64,000 nucleotides of DNA from Mycobacterium sp. E787. GTDB taxonomy: Bacteria > Actinomycetota > Actinomycetes > Mycobacteriales > Mycobacteriaceae. The notes below the pieces were generated by a model that searched no databases, was not told where the DNA came from, and worked only from the letters and a program-made list of their open reading frames with translations. The stretch lies in contig NZ_LZKL01000033.1 in the NCBI RefSeq assembly GCF_001668725.1, positions 268,684-332,683 of the forward strand. Reading direction: 5' to 3'. Position numbers and translations under genes: made by a program. How positions within the stretch are numbered: the stretch's first letter is position 1; each line of letters opens with the position of its first letter. Positions 7,909 to 18,340 of this stretch are shown here, piece after piece.

Positions 7909-8832
7909 GTGGTGACTACCGGCGCAGGCACCCCGTCCGACGAGCCGGGGCGGGGGGCCGAGGAGACGACGCAGCAGCCGGCCAAGAAGACCTCACGGGC
8001 CGGACGCGACCTGCGCGCGGCGATCGCGGTGGGCGTCAGCATCGGCAGCGTCCTCGTCGTGACGCTGGTGTTCGCCCCGCGCCTGTGGGTGGTGCTGTGC
8101 TCCGGGGCCATCCTCGTCGCCAGCCACGAGGTGGTGCGCCGGCTGCGCGAGGCCGGCTACGTCATCCCGCTCATCCCGCTGCTGATCGGCGGGCAGGTCA
8201 CCCTCTGGCTGACCTGGCCGTACCGCTCCGCCGGCGCGCTGGCCGGCTTCGGGGCCACCGTCGTCGCCTGCATGGTGTGGCGGCTGTTCCAGCAGGACAA
8301 CAGCAAGCGGCCGGAGCCGTTCGCCGGTTCGCCCTCGGCGAACTACCTGCGCGACGCGTCCGCGACCGTCTTCCTGGCGGCCTGGGTGCCGCTGTTCGCC
8401 TCGTTCGCCGCGATGCTGGTGTACCCGAAGGACGGCGCCGGACGGGTGTTCTGCCTGATGATCACCGTCGTCGCCTCCGACGTGGGCGGCTACGCCGTCG
8501 GCGTGCTGCTGGGCAAGCATCCGATGGTTCCGGCGATCAGCCCGAAGAAGTCCTGGGAGGGGTTCGCCGGTTCGTTGGTCTTCGGCATCACGGCCGCGAT
8601 CCTCACCGCGACCCTGCTGGCCCACAGACCGCTGTGGGTCGGCGCGTTGCTGGGTGTGGTGCTGGTCATCACCTGCACGCTGGGCGACCTGGTGGAGTCC
8701 CAGATCAAGCGCGACCTCGGCATCAAGGACATGGGCCGGCTGCTGCCCGGTCACGGCGGGTTGATGGACCGGCTCGACGGGGTGCTGCCCTCGGCGGTCG
8801 CGACGTGGACGATCCTGACGCTCGTGCGCTGA
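7909..8832 (+). CDS. cdsA: Phosphatidate cytidylyltransferase
   Basis: 307 residues. Makes CDP-diacylglycerol from phosphatidate and CTP, feeding phosphatidylinositol, cardiolipin and PE synthesis in the inner membrane. After a hydrophilic N-terminus there are about seven hydrophobic segments from residue 40 on. The family signature appears as [17 protein letters not shown] and [34 protein letters not shown] with the catalytic Asp residues. Two adjacent GTG codons (7909, 7912) can both serve as start. Confidence 0.95.
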   Translation: MVTTGAGTPSDEPGRGAEETTQQPAKKTSRAGRDLRAAIAVGVSIGSVLVVTLVFAPRLWVVLCSGAILVASHEVVRRLREAGYVIPLIPLLIGGQVTLWLTWPYRSAGALAGFGATVVACMVWRLFQQDNSKRPEPFAGSPSANYLRDASATVFLAAWVPLFASFAAMLVYPKDGAGRVFCLMITVVASDVGGYAVGVLLGKHPMVPAISPKKSWEGFAGSLVFGITAAILTATLLAHRPLWVGALLGVVLVITCTLGDLVESQIKRDLGIKDMGRLLPGHGGLMDRLDGVLPSAVATWTILTLVR

Positions 8833-8854
8833 GGTGGCCGATACTGGACGGGTC

Positions 8855-9958
8855 ATGGTCCAACAATTGGTTTTCACCGAACCGCGCCCGGGCAAGCCGC
8901 CGCGGCACCTGGCCGACCTCGACGCGGCGGGCCGCGCGTCGGCCGTCGCCGAGCTCGGCCTGCCGGCCTTTCGCGCCAAGCAGCTCGCTCACCAGTACTA
9001 CGGCCGGCTGATCGCCGACCCGCACCAGATGACGGATCTTCCCGCGACCGTGCGTGACGTGATCGCGGAGGCGATGTTCCCGACGCTGCTCACCGCGGCG
9101 GCCGAGGTCACCTGTGACGAAGGGCAGACGCGAAAGACGTTGTGGCGGGCCGTCAACGACCCTGCTGGGGCCACGGTCGAGTCGGTGCTCATGCGCTACC
9201 CGGACCGCAACACGGTGTGCATCTCGTCGCAGGCGGGGTGCGGCATGGCCTGCCCGTTCTGCGCGACGGGACAGGGCGGGCTGACCCGCAACCTGTCCAC
9301 CGCCGAGATCCTCGAACAGGTGCGGGCGGCCGCGGCGGCGCTGCGGGACGACTTCGGTGACCGGCTGTCGAACGTGGTCTTCATGGGCATGGGCGAGCCG
9401 CTGGCCAACTACGCCCGGGTGCTGGCCGCGGTGCGGCGCATCACCGAGCCGCCGCCGCACGGCTTCGGCATCTCGGCCCGGTCGGTGACGGTGTCCACCG
9501 TCGGCCTGGCCCCGGCGATCCGCAAGCTCGCCGACGAACGCCTCGCGGTGACGCTGGCGCTGTCGTTGCACGCGCCCGACGACGAGCTGCGCGACACCCT
9601 GGTCCCCGTCAACAACCGGTGGAAGATCGCCGAGGCGCTAGAAGCGGCCCGGTATTACGCCGACGTGACCGGTCGGCGGGTGTCGGTGGAGTACGCCCTG
9701 ATCCGCGACGTCAACGATCAGCCCTGGCGGGCCGACCTGCTGGGCGAGCGGTTGCACCGCGCGCTCGGCCCGCTGGTGCACGTCAACCTCATCCCGCTCA
9801 ACCCGACCCCGGGCAGCGAGTGGGACGCCAGCCCGAAGGCGGTGGAGCGGGAATTCGTGCGGCGGGTCCGCGCGGCCGGGGTGTCCTGCACGGTGCGGGA
9901 TACGCGGGGGCGTGAGATCAGCGCCGCCTGCGGACAGCTGGCCGCCGAAGGCGGGTAG
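8855..9958 (+). CDS. rlmN: Dual-specificity 23S rRNA/tRNA A-methyltransferase RlmN
   Basis: 367 residues from the ATG at 8855, which matches the conserved N-terminus ([19 protein letters not shown]); an upstream in-frame GTG at 8834 overlaps the end of cdsA by little and is less likely. Radical-SAM enzyme that methylates C2 of A2503 in 23S rRNA and A37 in some tRNAs. The CxxxCxxC cluster motif is [12 protein letters not shown]; the two catalytic cysteines are expected at FCATG-proximal and in [22 protein letters not shown] is also diagnostic. Confidence 0.95.
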   Translation: MVQQLVFTEPRPGKPPRHLADLDAAGRASAVAELGLPAFRAKQLAHQYYGRLIADPHQMTDLPATVRDVIAEAMFPTLLTAAAEVTCDEGQTRKTLWRAVNDPAGATVESVLMRYPDRNTVCISSQAGCGMACPFCATGQGGLTRNLSTAEILEQVRAAAAALRDDFGDRLSNVVFMGMGEPLANYARVLAAVRRITEPPPHGFGISARSVTVSTVGLAPAIRKLADERLAVTLALSLHAPDDELRDTLVPVNNRWKIAEALEAARYYADVTGRRVSVEYALIRDVNDQPWRADLLGERLHRALGPLVHVNLIPLNPTPGSEWDASPKAVEREFVRRVRAAGVSCTVRDTRGREISAACGQLAAEGG

Positions 9959-10010
9959 CTGGAGCGCAGGCGATTCGGCGGGCCTGCGGACAGCTGGCCG
10001 CCGAAGGCGG
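9926..10010 (+). repeat. 29-bp direct duplication of the rlmN 3' end
   Basis: The 29 bases at 9926-9954, encoding the last rlmN codons ([10 protein letters not shown] region), recur exactly at 9982-10010 in the spacer, 56 bases downstream, after the stop codon. The pair looks like a recent partial duplication. The copy carries no start and no function is visible. Confidence 0.85.
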
Positions 10011-10160
10011 CCTGCGCCGAACGTGAAGCTGTGGCGAGTTTTCCGCGAAATTTTCGCTCTGGTTTCACGCTCGGCGGGAGATCGGCGGATGAGCCGAAGG
10101 ATGAACCTCAGCGGCGCCGAACACGTCTTTAGGGCATAAACCAGCAAACGAGGGGATGCC

Positions 10161-10667
10161 GTGATGGTTCGCTTGTTCTCGCCGCTCAAGTTGTTTGCCG
10201 CGGCCGCTGTCGCCGTTGCCCTGATCTTCGGCCTGGCCGAGGCGCCGCGCTCGGCGGCCGCCGACGATCGCCTGCAGTTCAGCGCCACCACGCTCGGCGG
10301 GGCTCCGTTCAACGGGGCCGCCCTGCAGGGCAAGCCGGCGGTGCTGTGGTTCTGGACGCCGTGGTGCCCCTTCTGCAACGCCGAGGCCCCCGGCGTCAGC
10401 CAGGTGGCGGCCGCCAATCCCGGCGTCACGTTCGTCGGCATCGCGGCGCACTCGGACGTCGGGGCCATGCAGAACTTCGTCTCCAAGTACAACCTGAATT
10501 TCACCAACCTCAACGACGCCGACGGCTCGATCTGGGCCCGCTACCACGTCCCCTGGCAACCGGCCTACGTGTTCTACCGCGCCGACGGCAGCTCGACGTT
10601 CGTCAACAACCCCACCGCGGCCATGCCCCAGAGCGAGCTGGCCGGCCGGGTGGCCGCGCTGCGCTGA
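10161..10667 (+). CDS. mpt53: Secreted thioredoxin-fold oxidase Mpt53/DsbE-like
   Basis: 168 residues. A signal peptide (KLFAAAAVAVALIFGLAEAP, cleavage near SAAA-DD) leads to a TlpA/thioredoxin fold with the active site WTPWCPFCNAEAP. M. tuberculosis Mpt53 (Rv2878c), which this closely resembles (FVSKYNLNFTNLNDADG), oxidises thiols in exported unfolded proteins. The next gene is a CcdA/DsbD-like membrane partner, so the pair probably exchanges electrons across the membrane. Starts GTG 10161 or ATG 10164, both after AGGGGA. Confidence 0.93.
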   Translation: MMVRLFSPLKLFAAAAVAVALIFGLAEAPRSAAADDRLQFSATTLGGAPFNGAALQGKPAVLWFWTPWCPFCNAEAPGVSQVAAANPGVTFVGIAAHSDVGAMQNFVSKYNLNFTNLNDADGSIWARYHVPWQPAYVFYRADGSSTFVNNPTAAMPQSELAGRVAALR

Positions 10668-10671
10668 CGCC

Positions 10672-11799
10672 GTGGATCGGGGTCTGATCGGCCTGGCCTT
10701 CGCCGCCGGATTGGTCGCGGCGCTGAACCCCTGCGGGTTTGCCATGCTGCCCGCCTACCTGCTCCTCGTCGTGCGGGGGCAGCGGTCCGGCGAACGGCGG
10801 GCTCCGGCCGCGCTGGGCCGCGCGCTGGGCGCCACCGCCGGAATGGCGCTGGGCTTCTTGACGGTGTTCGGGGCGTTCGGCGCGCTGACCATTTCGGCGG
10901 CCGGCACCGTGCAGCGCTACCTGCCCTACGGAACCGCGGCGATCGGCGTCGTGCTTGTCGCCCTCGGGCTTTGGCTGCTGTCGGGTCGCGAGCTGACGGC
11001 GCTCACGCCGCGGCCGCTCGGCCCGCGGTGGGCGCCGACCGTGCGGCTGGCGTCGATGTATTCGTACGGCGTCAGCTATGCCGTCGCCTCGCTGTCGTGC
11101 ACGATCGGGCCGTTCCTCGCGGTCACAGCGGCCGGCTTGCGGGGCGGATCGGTGGTGACGGGCGTCTCGATCTATCTCGCCTACGTCGCGGGCCTGACCC
11201 TGGTCGTGGGGGTCCTGGCGATCGCGGCGGGGACGGCCGGCTCGGCCCTGGCCGACCGGCTGCGCCGTCTCCTGCCGTTCGTCAGCCGCGTCGGCGGTGC
11301 GCTGCTGGTGCTGGTCGGGCTGTATGTCGGCTACTACGGCGTCTACGAGTTGCGCCTCTTCACCGGCAACGCGAACCCGCAGGACGCGGTGATCGCCTCG
11401 GCCGGGCGGCTGCAGGGCGCGCTGGCCGGGTGGGTGCACCAACACGGCGCCGCGCCCTGGGCGGTGGCCCTGGGCGTGCTGGTGGCGGGCGCGTTCGCCG
11501 CCGCCCGGCGCCGTCGGGTGCGGCGGCTACCTGAGCCAGCCGCGGCGGCGGCCCCACCAGTCGCGCACCAAAACGAAGATCGTGAGGGCGGCGAACCCGA
11601 TCAAGAACCAGTTCTCGATGTGACCGACGTGGTTTCCGCGCAGCATCGCCAGCAGGAAGATCACGATGAACAGCCCGGTGGCGTGCCAGGTGCGGACGTT
11701 GATCTTGCTCCATCCCCACGCAGCGGACGGCACCTCGGCGACGTCGACGCCGTTGTAGTGCTCCACCTCGGTACTGGCCACGGCGAATCCCCTTCGTGA
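10672..11799 (+). CDS. CcdA/DsbD-like thiol transporter with extended tail
   Basis: The frame is 375 codons. Residues 1-245 form a six-helix CcdA-type membrane domain with Cys in AALNPCGFAMLPAYLLLV and SLSCTIGPFLAV, expected to carry reducing or oxidising equivalents for Mpt53, whose gene ends 4 bases upstream. A last hydrophobic segment (AVALGVLVAGAFAAA) ends near residue 280, where the M. tuberculosis homologue stops. The remaining 90 residues are Asp/Pro/His-rich and lie antisense to the DUF2631 gene, so the extension is probably a lost stop or frameshift rather than a real domain. Confidence 0.8.
   Translation: MDRGLIGLAFAAGLVAALNPCGFAMLPAYLLLVVRGQRSGERRAPAALGRALGATAGMALGFLTVFGAFGALTISAAGTVQRYLPYGTAAIGVVLVALGLWLLSGRELTALTPRPLGPRWAPTVRLASMYSYGVSYAVASLSCTIGPFLAVTAAGLRGGSVVTGVSIYLAYVAGLTLVVGVLAIAAGTAGSALADRLRRLLPFVSRVGGALLVLVGLYVGYYGVYELRLFTGNANPQDAVIASAGRLQGALAGWVHQHGAAPWAVALGVLVAGAFAAARRRRVRRLPEPAAAAAPPVAHQNEDREGGEPDQEPVLDVTDVVSAQHRQQEDHDEQPGGVPGADVDLAPSPRSGRHLGDVDAVVVLHLGTGHGESPS
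11527..11781 (-). CDS. DUF2631 small membrane protein (Rv2876-like)
   Basis: 84 residues. An N-terminal soluble part (VDVAEVPSAAWGWSKINVR) is followed by two hydrophobic helices (TGLFIVIFLLAML, NWFLIGFAALTIFVLVRDW) and a basic end (GRRRGWLR). This matches the mycobacterial DUF2631 family; no function is known. The GTG at 11781 follows GAAGGGG. Its whole length is overlapped on the other strand by the extended tail of the CcdA-like frame, and its sequence is the more convincing of the two. Confidence 0.8.
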   Translation of the reverse strand: MASTEVEHYNGVDVAEVPSAAWGWSKINVRTWHATGLFIVIFLLAMLRGNHVGHIENWFLIGFAALTIFVLVRDWWGRRRGWLR

Positions 11800-11859
11800 T
11801 CGGCTGGTAGGGAGATTCTGGCACACCCGCCGCGGGACTCGAGCGGGCACAATGGGTGA

Positions 11860-13050
11860 GTGACGAACGCGACCACCGAGCGCCGGCTGCGCGTGCTGGT
11901 GCTGGGCAGCACCGGCTCGATCGGCACCCAGGCGCTCGAGGTCATCGCGGCCAACCCCGACCGTTTCGAGGTGGTCGGGCTCGCCGCCGGCGGCGCCAAC
12001 CCGGAGGCGGTGGCGCGGCAGCGCGCCGAGACCGGGGTGACGAACGTGGCCATCGCCGACGAGCGCGCGGCGGCGCAGCTCGGGGACGTCCCCTACAGCG
12101 GCCCGGACGCGGTCACCCGCCTGGTCGAGGAGACCAGCGGAGTCGACGTCGTGCTCAACGCCCTGGTCGGGGCCCTGGGCCTGCGGCCGACGCTGGCCGC
12201 GCTGGATTCCGGGGCCCGGCTGGCGCTGGCCAACAAGGAGTCGCTGATCGCCGGGGGACCGCTGGTCTTGCGGGCGGCGCGGCCGGGCCAGATCGTGCCC
12301 GTCGACTCCGAACACTCCGCGCTGGCCCAGTGCCTGCGCGGCGGCAGCCCCAACGAGGTGGCCAGGCTGGTGCTGACCGCCTCGGGCGGCCCGTTCCGCG
12401 GCTGGACCGCCGCCGACCTCGAGGCCGTCACGCCCGAGCAGGCGGGCGCCCACCCCACCTGGTCGATGGGCCCGATGAACACGCTGAACTCGGCGTCGCT
12501 GGTCAACAAGGGGCTCGAGCTCATCGAAACCCACCTGCTGTTCGGCATTCCCTACGACCGCATCGACGTGGTCGTGCACCCCCAGTCGATTGTTCATTCG
12601 ATGGTCACCTTCGTCGACGGCTCGACGATCGCGCAGGCCAGCCCGCCGGACATGAAGCTGCCCATTTCGCTGGCCCTGGGCTGGCCCGACCGGGTGCCAG
12701 GGGCGGCGGCCGCCTGCGACTTCACCACCGCCTCTAGCTGGGAATTCGAGCCGCTGGACAGCGCGGTTTTCCCCGCCGTGGAGCTGGCCCGCCATGCCGG
12801 CCGGATCGGCGGCTGCATGACCGCCGTCTACAACGCGGCCAACGAAGAGGCGGCGGAGGCGTTCCTGCAAGGCCGCATCGGCTTCCCCGCCATCGTCAAA
12901 ACCATCGCCGACGTGCTGCACGCCGCCGACCAATGGGCGCTTTCACCCGCTAACGTGGATGAGGTACTCGACGCGCAGCGCTGGGCGAGGGAGCGGGCGC
13001 AGCGCGCACTCGCCCTGGCGGGTGCCCACAAAGTCTCGGGAATGGTGTGA
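11860..13050 (+). CDS. dxr: 1-deoxy-D-xylulose 5-phosphate reductoisomerase
   Basis: 396 residues. Second step of the MEP isoprenoid pathway, converting DXP to MEP with NADPH; target of fosmidomycin. NADPH site [15 protein letters not shown] at residue 14, metal/substrate residues in [10 protein letters not shown] and PVDSEHSA, and the flexible loop [19 protein letters not shown] are all present. ispG, a later enzyme of the same pathway, lies two genes downstream. The GTG at 11860 gives the family start. Confidence 0.96.
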   Translation: MTNATTERRLRVLVLGSTGSIGTQALEVIAANPDRFEVVGLAAGGANPEAVARQRAETGVTNVAIADERAAAQLGDVPYSGPDAVTRLVEETSGVDVVLNALVGALGLRPTLAALDSGARLALANKESLIAGGPLVLRAARPGQIVPVDSEHSALAQCLRGGSPNEVARLVLTASGGPFRGWTAADLEAVTPEQAGAHPTWSMGPMNTLNSASLVNKGLELIETHLLFGIPYDRIDVVVHPQSIVHSMVTFVDGSTIAQASPPDMKLPISLALGWPDRVPGAAAACDFTTASSWEFEPLDSAVFPAVELARHAGRIGGCMTAVYNAANEEAAEAFLQGRIGFPAIVKTIADVLHAADQWALSPANVDEVLDAQRWARERAQRALALAGAHKVSGMV

Positions 13051-13069
13051 GAAAGGTCGTAGCAGCCTG

Positions 13070-14287
13070 ATGATGTTCGTTGTCGGCATTGTGCTGTTCG
13101 CGCTCGCCATCCTGATCTCGGTGGCGCTGCACGAATGCGGCCACATGTGGGTCGCCCGGGGCACCGGCATGAAGGTGCGCCGCTACTTCGTCGGGTTCGG
13201 GCCCACGCTGTGGTCGACCCGGCGCGGTGAGATCGAATACGGCGTCAAGGCCATCCCGCTGGGCGGCTTCTGCGACATCGCGGGCATGACCCCGGTCGAG
13301 GACCTGGCGCCCGACGAGGCCGACCGCGCGATGTACAAGCAGGCGACCTGGAAGCGGGTCGCGACGCTGTTCGCCGGCCCGGGCATGAACTTCGTCATCT
13401 GCCTGGTGCTGATCTACGGCATCGCGCTCGTCTGGGGGCTGCCCAACCTGCACCCGCCGACCCGGGCCGTGGTGGGCGAAACCGCTTGCGTCGCACCGGA
13501 AGTGGCGCCGGGCAAGGTCGGCAACTGCACCGGGCCGGGTCCGGCGGCGCTCGCGGGAATCCGCGCCGGCGACGTCGTCGTCAAGGTCGCCGACACCCCG
13601 GTGTCGACGTTCGAGGACATGGCCGCCGCCGTGCGCAAGTCCCACGGCGTCGTCCCCGTCGTCGTCGAGCGCGACGGCGCCACCATCACCACCTACGTCG
13701 ACGTCACCCCCACGCAGCGCTACGTGACCACGGGGGCGAAGGGCGCCAAGCCCGAGGCCGCCACCGTCGGTGCCATCGGCGTCGGCGCCGTCAAGACCCC
13801 GCCGACGCACTACAACGTGCTGTCGGCCATCCCGGCCACCTTCGCCTTCGCCGGTGACCTGACCGTCGAGGTGGGCAAGGCGCTGGTCACGATCCCGACG
13901 AAGGTGGGCGCGCTGGTGCACGCCATCGGCGGCGGCCAGCGCGACCCGCAGACGCCGATGAGCGTGGTCGGGGCCAGCATCATCGGCGGCGACACCGTCG
14001 ACCACGGGCTGTGGGTGGCGTTCTGGTTCTTCCTGGCCCAGCTGAACCTCATCCTGGGCGCGATCAACCTGGTGCCGCTGCTGCCCTTCGACGGCGGGCA
14101 CATCGCGATCGCGCTGTTCGAGAGGGTGCGCAACCTGATCCGCTCGGCCCGGGGCATGGTCGCGGCCGCGCCGGTGAACTACCTCAAGTTGATGCCCGCC
14201 ACCTACGTGGTGCTGGTGTTCGTGGTCGGCTACATGCTGCTGACCGTGACCGCCGACCTCGTCAACCCGATCAGGCTGTTCCAATGA
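13070..14287 (+). CDS. rip1: Site-2 intramembrane metalloprotease Rip1
   Basis: 405 residues. Cleaves anti-sigma factors inside the membrane; in M. tuberculosis (Rv2869c) it acts on anti-SigK, -SigL and -SigM and controls cell-envelope lipids and virulence. The zinc site HECGH is at residues 21-25 in the first helix, a PDZ domain spans about 120-220 ([20 protein letters not shown]), and the second metal motif is [14 protein letters not shown] near 340. The start at 13070 (ATGATG after GAAAGG) is inside a longer frame that overlaps dxr. Confidence 0.95.
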   Translation: MMFVVGIVLFALAILISVALHECGHMWVARGTGMKVRRYFVGFGPTLWSTRRGEIEYGVKAIPLGGFCDIAGMTPVEDLAPDEADRAMYKQATWKRVATLFAGPGMNFVICLVLIYGIALVWGLPNLHPPTRAVVGETACVAPEVAPGKVGNCTGPGPAALAGIRAGDVVVKVADTPVSTFEDMAAAVRKSHGVVPVVVERDGATITTYVDVTPTQRYVTTGAKGAKPEAATVGAIGVGAVKTPPTHYNVLSAIPATFAFAGDLTVEVGKALVTIPTKVGALVHAIGGGQRDPQTPMSVVGASIIGGDTVDHGLWVAFWFFLAQLNLILGAINLVPLLPFDGGHIAIALFERVRNLIRSARGMVAAAPVNYLKLMPATYVVLVFVVGYMLLTVTADLVNPIRLFQ

Positions 14288-15453
14288 GCCGCGTTGGCCT
14301 CGGCATGCCGGACGCCCCGCCGCCCACGCTGGCGCCCCGGCGTCCGACCCGCCAACTGATGGTCCGCGACGTCGGGGTCGGCAGCGACCACCCGATCTCG
14401 GTGCAGTCGATGTGCACCACCAAGACCCACGACGTCAACACGACGCTGCAGCAGATCGCCGAGTTGACGGCGGCGGGCTGCGACATCGTGCGGGTGGCCT
14501 GCCCGCGCCAGGAGGACGCCGACGCGCTGGCCGAGATCGCCCGGCACAGCCAGATCCCGGTGATCGCCGACATCCACTTCCAGCCGAAGTACATCTTCGC
14601 CGCCATCGACGCCGGCTGCGCCGCGGTGCGGGTGAACCCGGGCAACATCAAGGAATTCGACGGCCGGGTCGGCGAGGTCGCCAAGGCCGCCGCCGCGGCC
14701 GGCATCCCGATCCGCATCGGCGTCAACGCCGGCTCGCTGGACAAGCGGTTCCTGGAGAAGTACGGCAAGGCCACGCCCGAGGCGCTGGTCGAGTCGGCGC
14801 TGTGGGAGGCCTCGCTGTTCGAGGAGCACGGCTTCGGCGACATCAAGATCAGCGTCAAGCACAACGACCCCGTCGTCATGGTCGCGGCCTACGAGCAGCT
14901 GGCGGCCCAGTGCGACTATCCACTGCACCTCGGGGTCACCGAGGCGGGCCCGGCGTTCCAGGGCACCATCAAGTCCGCGGTCGCGTTCGGGGCGCTGCTG
15001 TCGAAGGGCATCGGCGACACCATCCGGGTGTCACTGTCCGCGCCGCCGGTCGAGGAGGTCAAGGTCGGCATCCAGATCCTCGAGTCGCTGAACCTGCGGC
15101 CGCGCGGGCTGGAGATCGTGTCCTGTCCGTCGTGCGGCCGCGCGCAGGTCGACGTCTACACCCTGGCCAACGAGGTCACCGCCGGGCTGGACGGGCTCGA
15201 CGTGCCGCTGCGGGTGGCCGTGATGGGCTGCGTCGTCAACGGCCCGGGGGAGGCCCGCGAGGCCGACCTGGGTGTCGCGTCGGGAAATGGCAAGGGACAG
15301 ATCTTTGTTCGGGGCGAGGTCATCAAGACCGTGCCGGAAGCCCAGATCGTCGAGACGCTCATCGAGGAGGCCATGCGGCTGGCCGCCGAGATGGGCGACG
15401 ATCACGGTGTTGGAACAGAATCGAGCGGTTCGCCGATTGTGACCGTAAGCTGA
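14284..15453 (+). CDS. ispG: 4-hydroxy-3-methylbut-2-enyl diphosphate synthase
   Basis: 389 residues. Converts MEcPP to HMBPP in the MEP pathway using a [4Fe-4S] cluster. Cluster cysteines are in [13 protein letters not shown] and [18 protein letters not shown]; the TIM-barrel part shows [16 protein letters not shown] and [16 protein letters not shown]. Its ATG overlaps the rip1 stop (ATGA), so translation is coupled to rip1. An open frame running farther upstream is only a shadow inside rip1. Confidence 0.96.
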   Translation: MSRVGLGMPDAPPPTLAPRRPTRQLMVRDVGVGSDHPISVQSMCTTKTHDVNTTLQQIAELTAAGCDIVRVACPRQEDADALAEIARHSQIPVIADIHFQPKYIFAAIDAGCAAVRVNPGNIKEFDGRVGEVAKAAAAAGIPIRIGVNAGSLDKRFLEKYGKATPEALVESALWEASLFEEHGFGDIKISVKHNDPVVMVAAYEQLAAQCDYPLHLGVTEAGPAFQGTIKSAVAFGALLSKGIGDTIRVSLSAPPVEEVKVGIQILESLNLRPRGLEIVSCPSCGRAQVDVYTLANEVTAGLDGLDVPLRVAVMGCVVNGPGEAREADLGVASGNGKGQIFVRGEVIKTVPEAQIVETLIEEAMRLAAEMGDDHGVGTESSGSPIVTVS

Positions 15454-15509
15454 TAGGGGTTTTGTGCCCCTGCACTGATCGTCTTTTCGCACCACAGAGA
15501 GTTCCGTAG

Positions 15510-16364
15510 ATGTCGGCTCCGCCCATCATGCGCCTTGTCGGCGAGCGACGGGTGTCGGTGGTGCGTGACGCCGCCGCCGTCTGGCGGGTGCTCGACGCCG
15601 ATCCGGTCGGCTCGTGCATGGTCGCGGCCCGCGTGGCCGACCACGGCATCGAACCCAACTCGATCGGCGGGGAACTGTGGACCCGTCGCGGCCCGGACGA
15701 GTCGCTGTGCTTCGCGGGCGCCAACCTCATCCCGCTGCGCGGCGCGCCGGCCGACCTCAACGCCTTCGCCGACGAGGCGATGAGCGGGACGCGGCGCTGT
15801 TCTTCGCTGGTCGGCAGGGCGCAGCTGGTGATGCCGATGTGGGAGCGGCTGGCGCCGGTGTGGGGCCCGGCCCGCGACGTGCGCGACGACCAGCCGCTGA
15901 TGGCCCTGACCCGCCACCCCAACTGCGACATCGACGTCGGCGTGCGCCAGGTCCGGCCGGACGAGCTGGACGCCTACCTGGTGGCCGCCGTCGACATGTT
16001 CATCGGCGAGGTCGGCGTCGACCCGCGGATCGGCGACGGTGGCCGCGGCTACCGCCGGCGGGTGGCCAGCCTGATCGCGGCGGGGCGCGCCTGGGCGCGC
16101 TTCGAGCACGGTCAGGTGGTGTTCAAGGCCGAGGTGGGATCGCAGTCGCCGGGGGTCGGCCAGATCCAGGGGGTCTGGGTGCACCCGGAGTGGCGCGGCC
16201 AGGGGATCGGGACCGCCGGCACCGCCACCGTGGCCGCGGTGATCGTCGGCAGCGGCCGGATCGCCAGCCTGTACGTGAACAACTTCAACACCGTCGCGCG
16301 CGCCGCGTACGCCCGCGTGGGCTTCACCGAGGTCGGCACCTTCGCGACGGTCCTGCTGGACTGA
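15510..16364 (+). CDS. GNAT acetyltransferase with DUF4081 domain (Rv2867c-like)
   Basis: 284 residues. The N-terminal half (about 1-130) matches DUF4081, and the C-terminal half is a GNAT fold with the acetyl-CoA loop GVWVHPEWRGQGIGTAGTAT near residue 225 and NNFNTVARAAYARVGFTEVG at the end. Substrate unknown. In M. tuberculosis the relFG toxin-antitoxin pair lies just after this gene; here only a 124-base gap with a hairpin separates it from the PBP gene. Confidence 0.85.
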   Translation: MSAPPIMRLVGERRVSVVRDAAAVWRVLDADPVGSCMVAARVADHGIEPNSIGGELWTRRGPDESLCFAGANLIPLRGAPADLNAFADEAMSGTRRCSSLVGRAQLVMPMWERLAPVWGPARDVRDDQPLMALTRHPNCDIDVGVRQVRPDELDAYLVAAVDMFIGEVGVDPRIGDGGRGYRRRVASLIAAGRAWARFEHGQVVFKAEVGSQSPGVGQIQGVWVHPEWRGQGIGTAGTATVAAVIVGSGRIASLYVNNFNTVARAAYARVGFTEVGTFATVLLD

Positions 16365-16381
16365 TCGGCGGCCCGCCCCCG

Positions 16382-16407
16382 CGAGTGTGCGGCTGGCCGC
16401 ACACTCG
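16382..16407. terminator. Hairpin after the GNAT gene, possible terminator
   Basis: A perfect 11-bp inverted repeat (cgagtgtgcgg / ccgcacactcg) with a CTGG loop, 18 bases past the GNAT stop. There is no T-run, so it may act as a mycobacterial tract-less terminator or be a dispersed intergenic palindrome. Confidence 0.55.
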
Positions 16408-16488
16408 GCGTCGACCCGACGCGCATAACGCTTCGGTCTCGGTGTGTCGGCGCCTGTCGGCGGCCCACGGTTCATAACATCTGTACCG

Positions 16489-18306
16489 ATGGTCACTAAA
16501 ACCCCATTGGTATCAGCGACCGCCAGCCTGCTGCTCGTCGCGGTGATAGCCCTGTCCGGGTGCACCCCGCGGCCCGACGGCCCCGGCCCGGCCGCCGACA
16601 AGTTCTTCCGCGCCTTGGGAATCGGCGACACCGCGACCGCCGCCCAGCTCAGCGACAACCCGAACGAGGCCCGGGAGGCGCTCAACGCCGCCTGGGCCGG
16701 GCTGCAGGCCACCCACCTGGACGCGCAGGTGCTCAGCGCCAAGTACGCCGAGGACACCGGCACGGTCGACTACCGGTTCACCTGGCACTTGCCCAAGAAC
16801 CGGGCCTGGAGCTATGACGGCCAGCTGCGGATGGCCCGCAACGAGGGGCGCTGGGAGGTCCGGTGGGTCACCACCGATCTGCACCCGAAGCTGGGTGAGC
16901 ACCAGACGTTCGCGCTGCGCGCCGACAAGCCGCGGCGCGCCTCGGTGAACGAGCTCGGCGGCAGCGACGTGCTCGCGCCGGGCTACCTGTACCACTACAC
17001 GCTCGACGCCACCCAGGCCGGGCCCGCCCTGATCGGGACCGCGCACGCCGTCGTCGACGTCCTGCACCCCATCAACAACGCGCTGGCCGACCCGCAGCTG
17101 CTGGCCGAACAAGCCAGCTCGGCGACCCAGCCGATCGACCTCGGCGTCACGCTGAAGCCGGACGACAACGACAAGGTCTTCCCCGCGATCGGGAAGCTGC
17201 CCGGCGTGGTGGTCACGCCGATCGCTGACATGCTGCCCACCGACCCGCACTTCGCCCCGGCCGTCATCGCCCAGGTGAAGAAGGCCGTGATGGACCAGCT
17301 CGACGGCCAGGCCGGCTGGCGGGTGGTCACCGTCAACCAGAACGGCGTCGACGTCGAGGTGCTGCACGAGGTCGAGGGGTCGCCGGCGCCGTCGGTGTCG
17401 ATCACCCTGGACCGCGCGGTGCAGAACGCCGCGCAGCACGCGGTGGACACCCGCGGCGGCAAGGCGATGATCGTCGTGATCAAGCCGTCGACCGGGGAGA
17501 TCCTGGCGATCGCGCAGAACAACGGCGCCGACGCCGACGGCCTGCCGGCCACCAACGGCCTGTTCCCGCCGGGGTCGACGTTCAAGATGGTCACCGCCGG
17601 CGCCGCCGTCGACCGCGACATGGCCACGCCCAACACGATGCTGGGCTGCCCGGGCCACATCGACATCGGGCACCGCACCATCCCGAACTACGGCGGCTTC
17701 GACCTGGGCGTGGTGCCGATGTCACGCGCGTTCGCCAGTTCGTGCAACACCACGTTCGCCGAGCTGAGCAGCAGGATGCCGCCCCGCGGGCTGACCCAGG
17801 CGGCCAACCGCTACGGCATCGGGCTGGACTACACCGTCGACGGCATCACCACGGTGACGGGGTCGGTGCCGCCGACGGTGGACCTGGCCGAGCGCACCGA
17901 GGACGGCTTCGGCCAGGGCAAGGTGCTGGCGAGCCCCTTCGGGATGGCCCTGGTCGCGGCCACCGTCGACGCCGGCAAGACCCCGGTGCCGCAGCTGATC
18001 GCGGGGCGGCCGACGACGGTCGAGGGCGACGACACCCCGATCTCGCCGAAGATGGTCGACGCGCTGCGGCCGATGATGCGGCTGGTGGTGACCAACGGCA
18101 CCGCCAAGGAGATCGCCGGCTGCTGCGGCGAGATCTACGGGAAGACCGGTGAGGCCGAGTTCCCCGGCGGATCGCATTCCTGGTTCGCCGGCTACCGCGG
18201 CGACCTGGCGTTCGCGGCGCTGATCGTCGGGGGCGGCAGCTCGGAGTACGCGGTGCGGATGACCAAGGTGATGTTCGAGTCGCTGCCGCGGGACTATCTG
18301 GCCTAG
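16489..18306 (+). CDS. Penicillin-binding lipoprotein (Rv2864c-like)
   Basis: 605 residues. A lipoprotein signal (LLLVAVIALSGC) ends at Cys24. Residues 30-140 form the NTF2-like domain, about 150-300 the dimerisation domain, and the rest the transpeptidase with STFK near residue 364 (PPGSTFKMV), SCN (ASSCNTTF) and KTGE (YGKTGEAEF). It should be an anchored D,D-transpeptidase that crosslinks peptidoglycan at the cell surface. The TAACAT at 16475 lies 8 bases before the ATG, suggesting a nearly leaderless transcript. Confidence 0.92.
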   Translation: MVTKTPLVSATASLLLVAVIALSGCTPRPDGPGPAADKFFRALGIGDTATAAQLSDNPNEAREALNAAWAGLQATHLDAQVLSAKYAEDTGTVDYRFTWHLPKNRAWSYDGQLRMARNEGRWEVRWVTTDLHPKLGEHQTFALRADKPRRASVNELGGSDVLAPGYLYHYTLDATQAGPALIGTAHAVVDVLHPINNALADPQLLAEQASSATQPIDLGVTLKPDDNDKVFPAIGKLPGVVVTPIADMLPTDPHFAPAVIAQVKKAVMDQLDGQAGWRVVTVNQNGVDVEVLHEVEGSPAPSVSITLDRAVQNAAQHAVDTRGGKAMIVVIKPSTGEILAIAQNNGADADGLPATNGLFPPGSTFKMVTAGAAVDRDMATPNTMLGCPGHIDIGHRTIPNYGGFDLGVVPMSRAFASSCNTTFAELSSRMPPRGLTQAANRYGIGLDYTVDGITTVTGSVPPTVDLAERTEDGFGQGKVLASPFGMALVAATVDAGKTPVPQLIAGRPTTVEGDDTPISPKMVDALRPMMRLVVTNGTAKEIAGCCGEIYGKTGEAEFPGGSHSWFAGYRGDLAFAALIVGGGSSEYAVRMTKVMFESLPRDYLA

Positions 18307-18340
18307 AGCCCCCGGCCCGTCGCGGCGGTAAATTGCGAGG

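Noticed and set aside
16365..16488. relFG toxin-antitoxin genes, present at this place in M. tuberculosis
   Set aside because: The gap is only 124 bases and holds just a hairpin and the PBP promoter.
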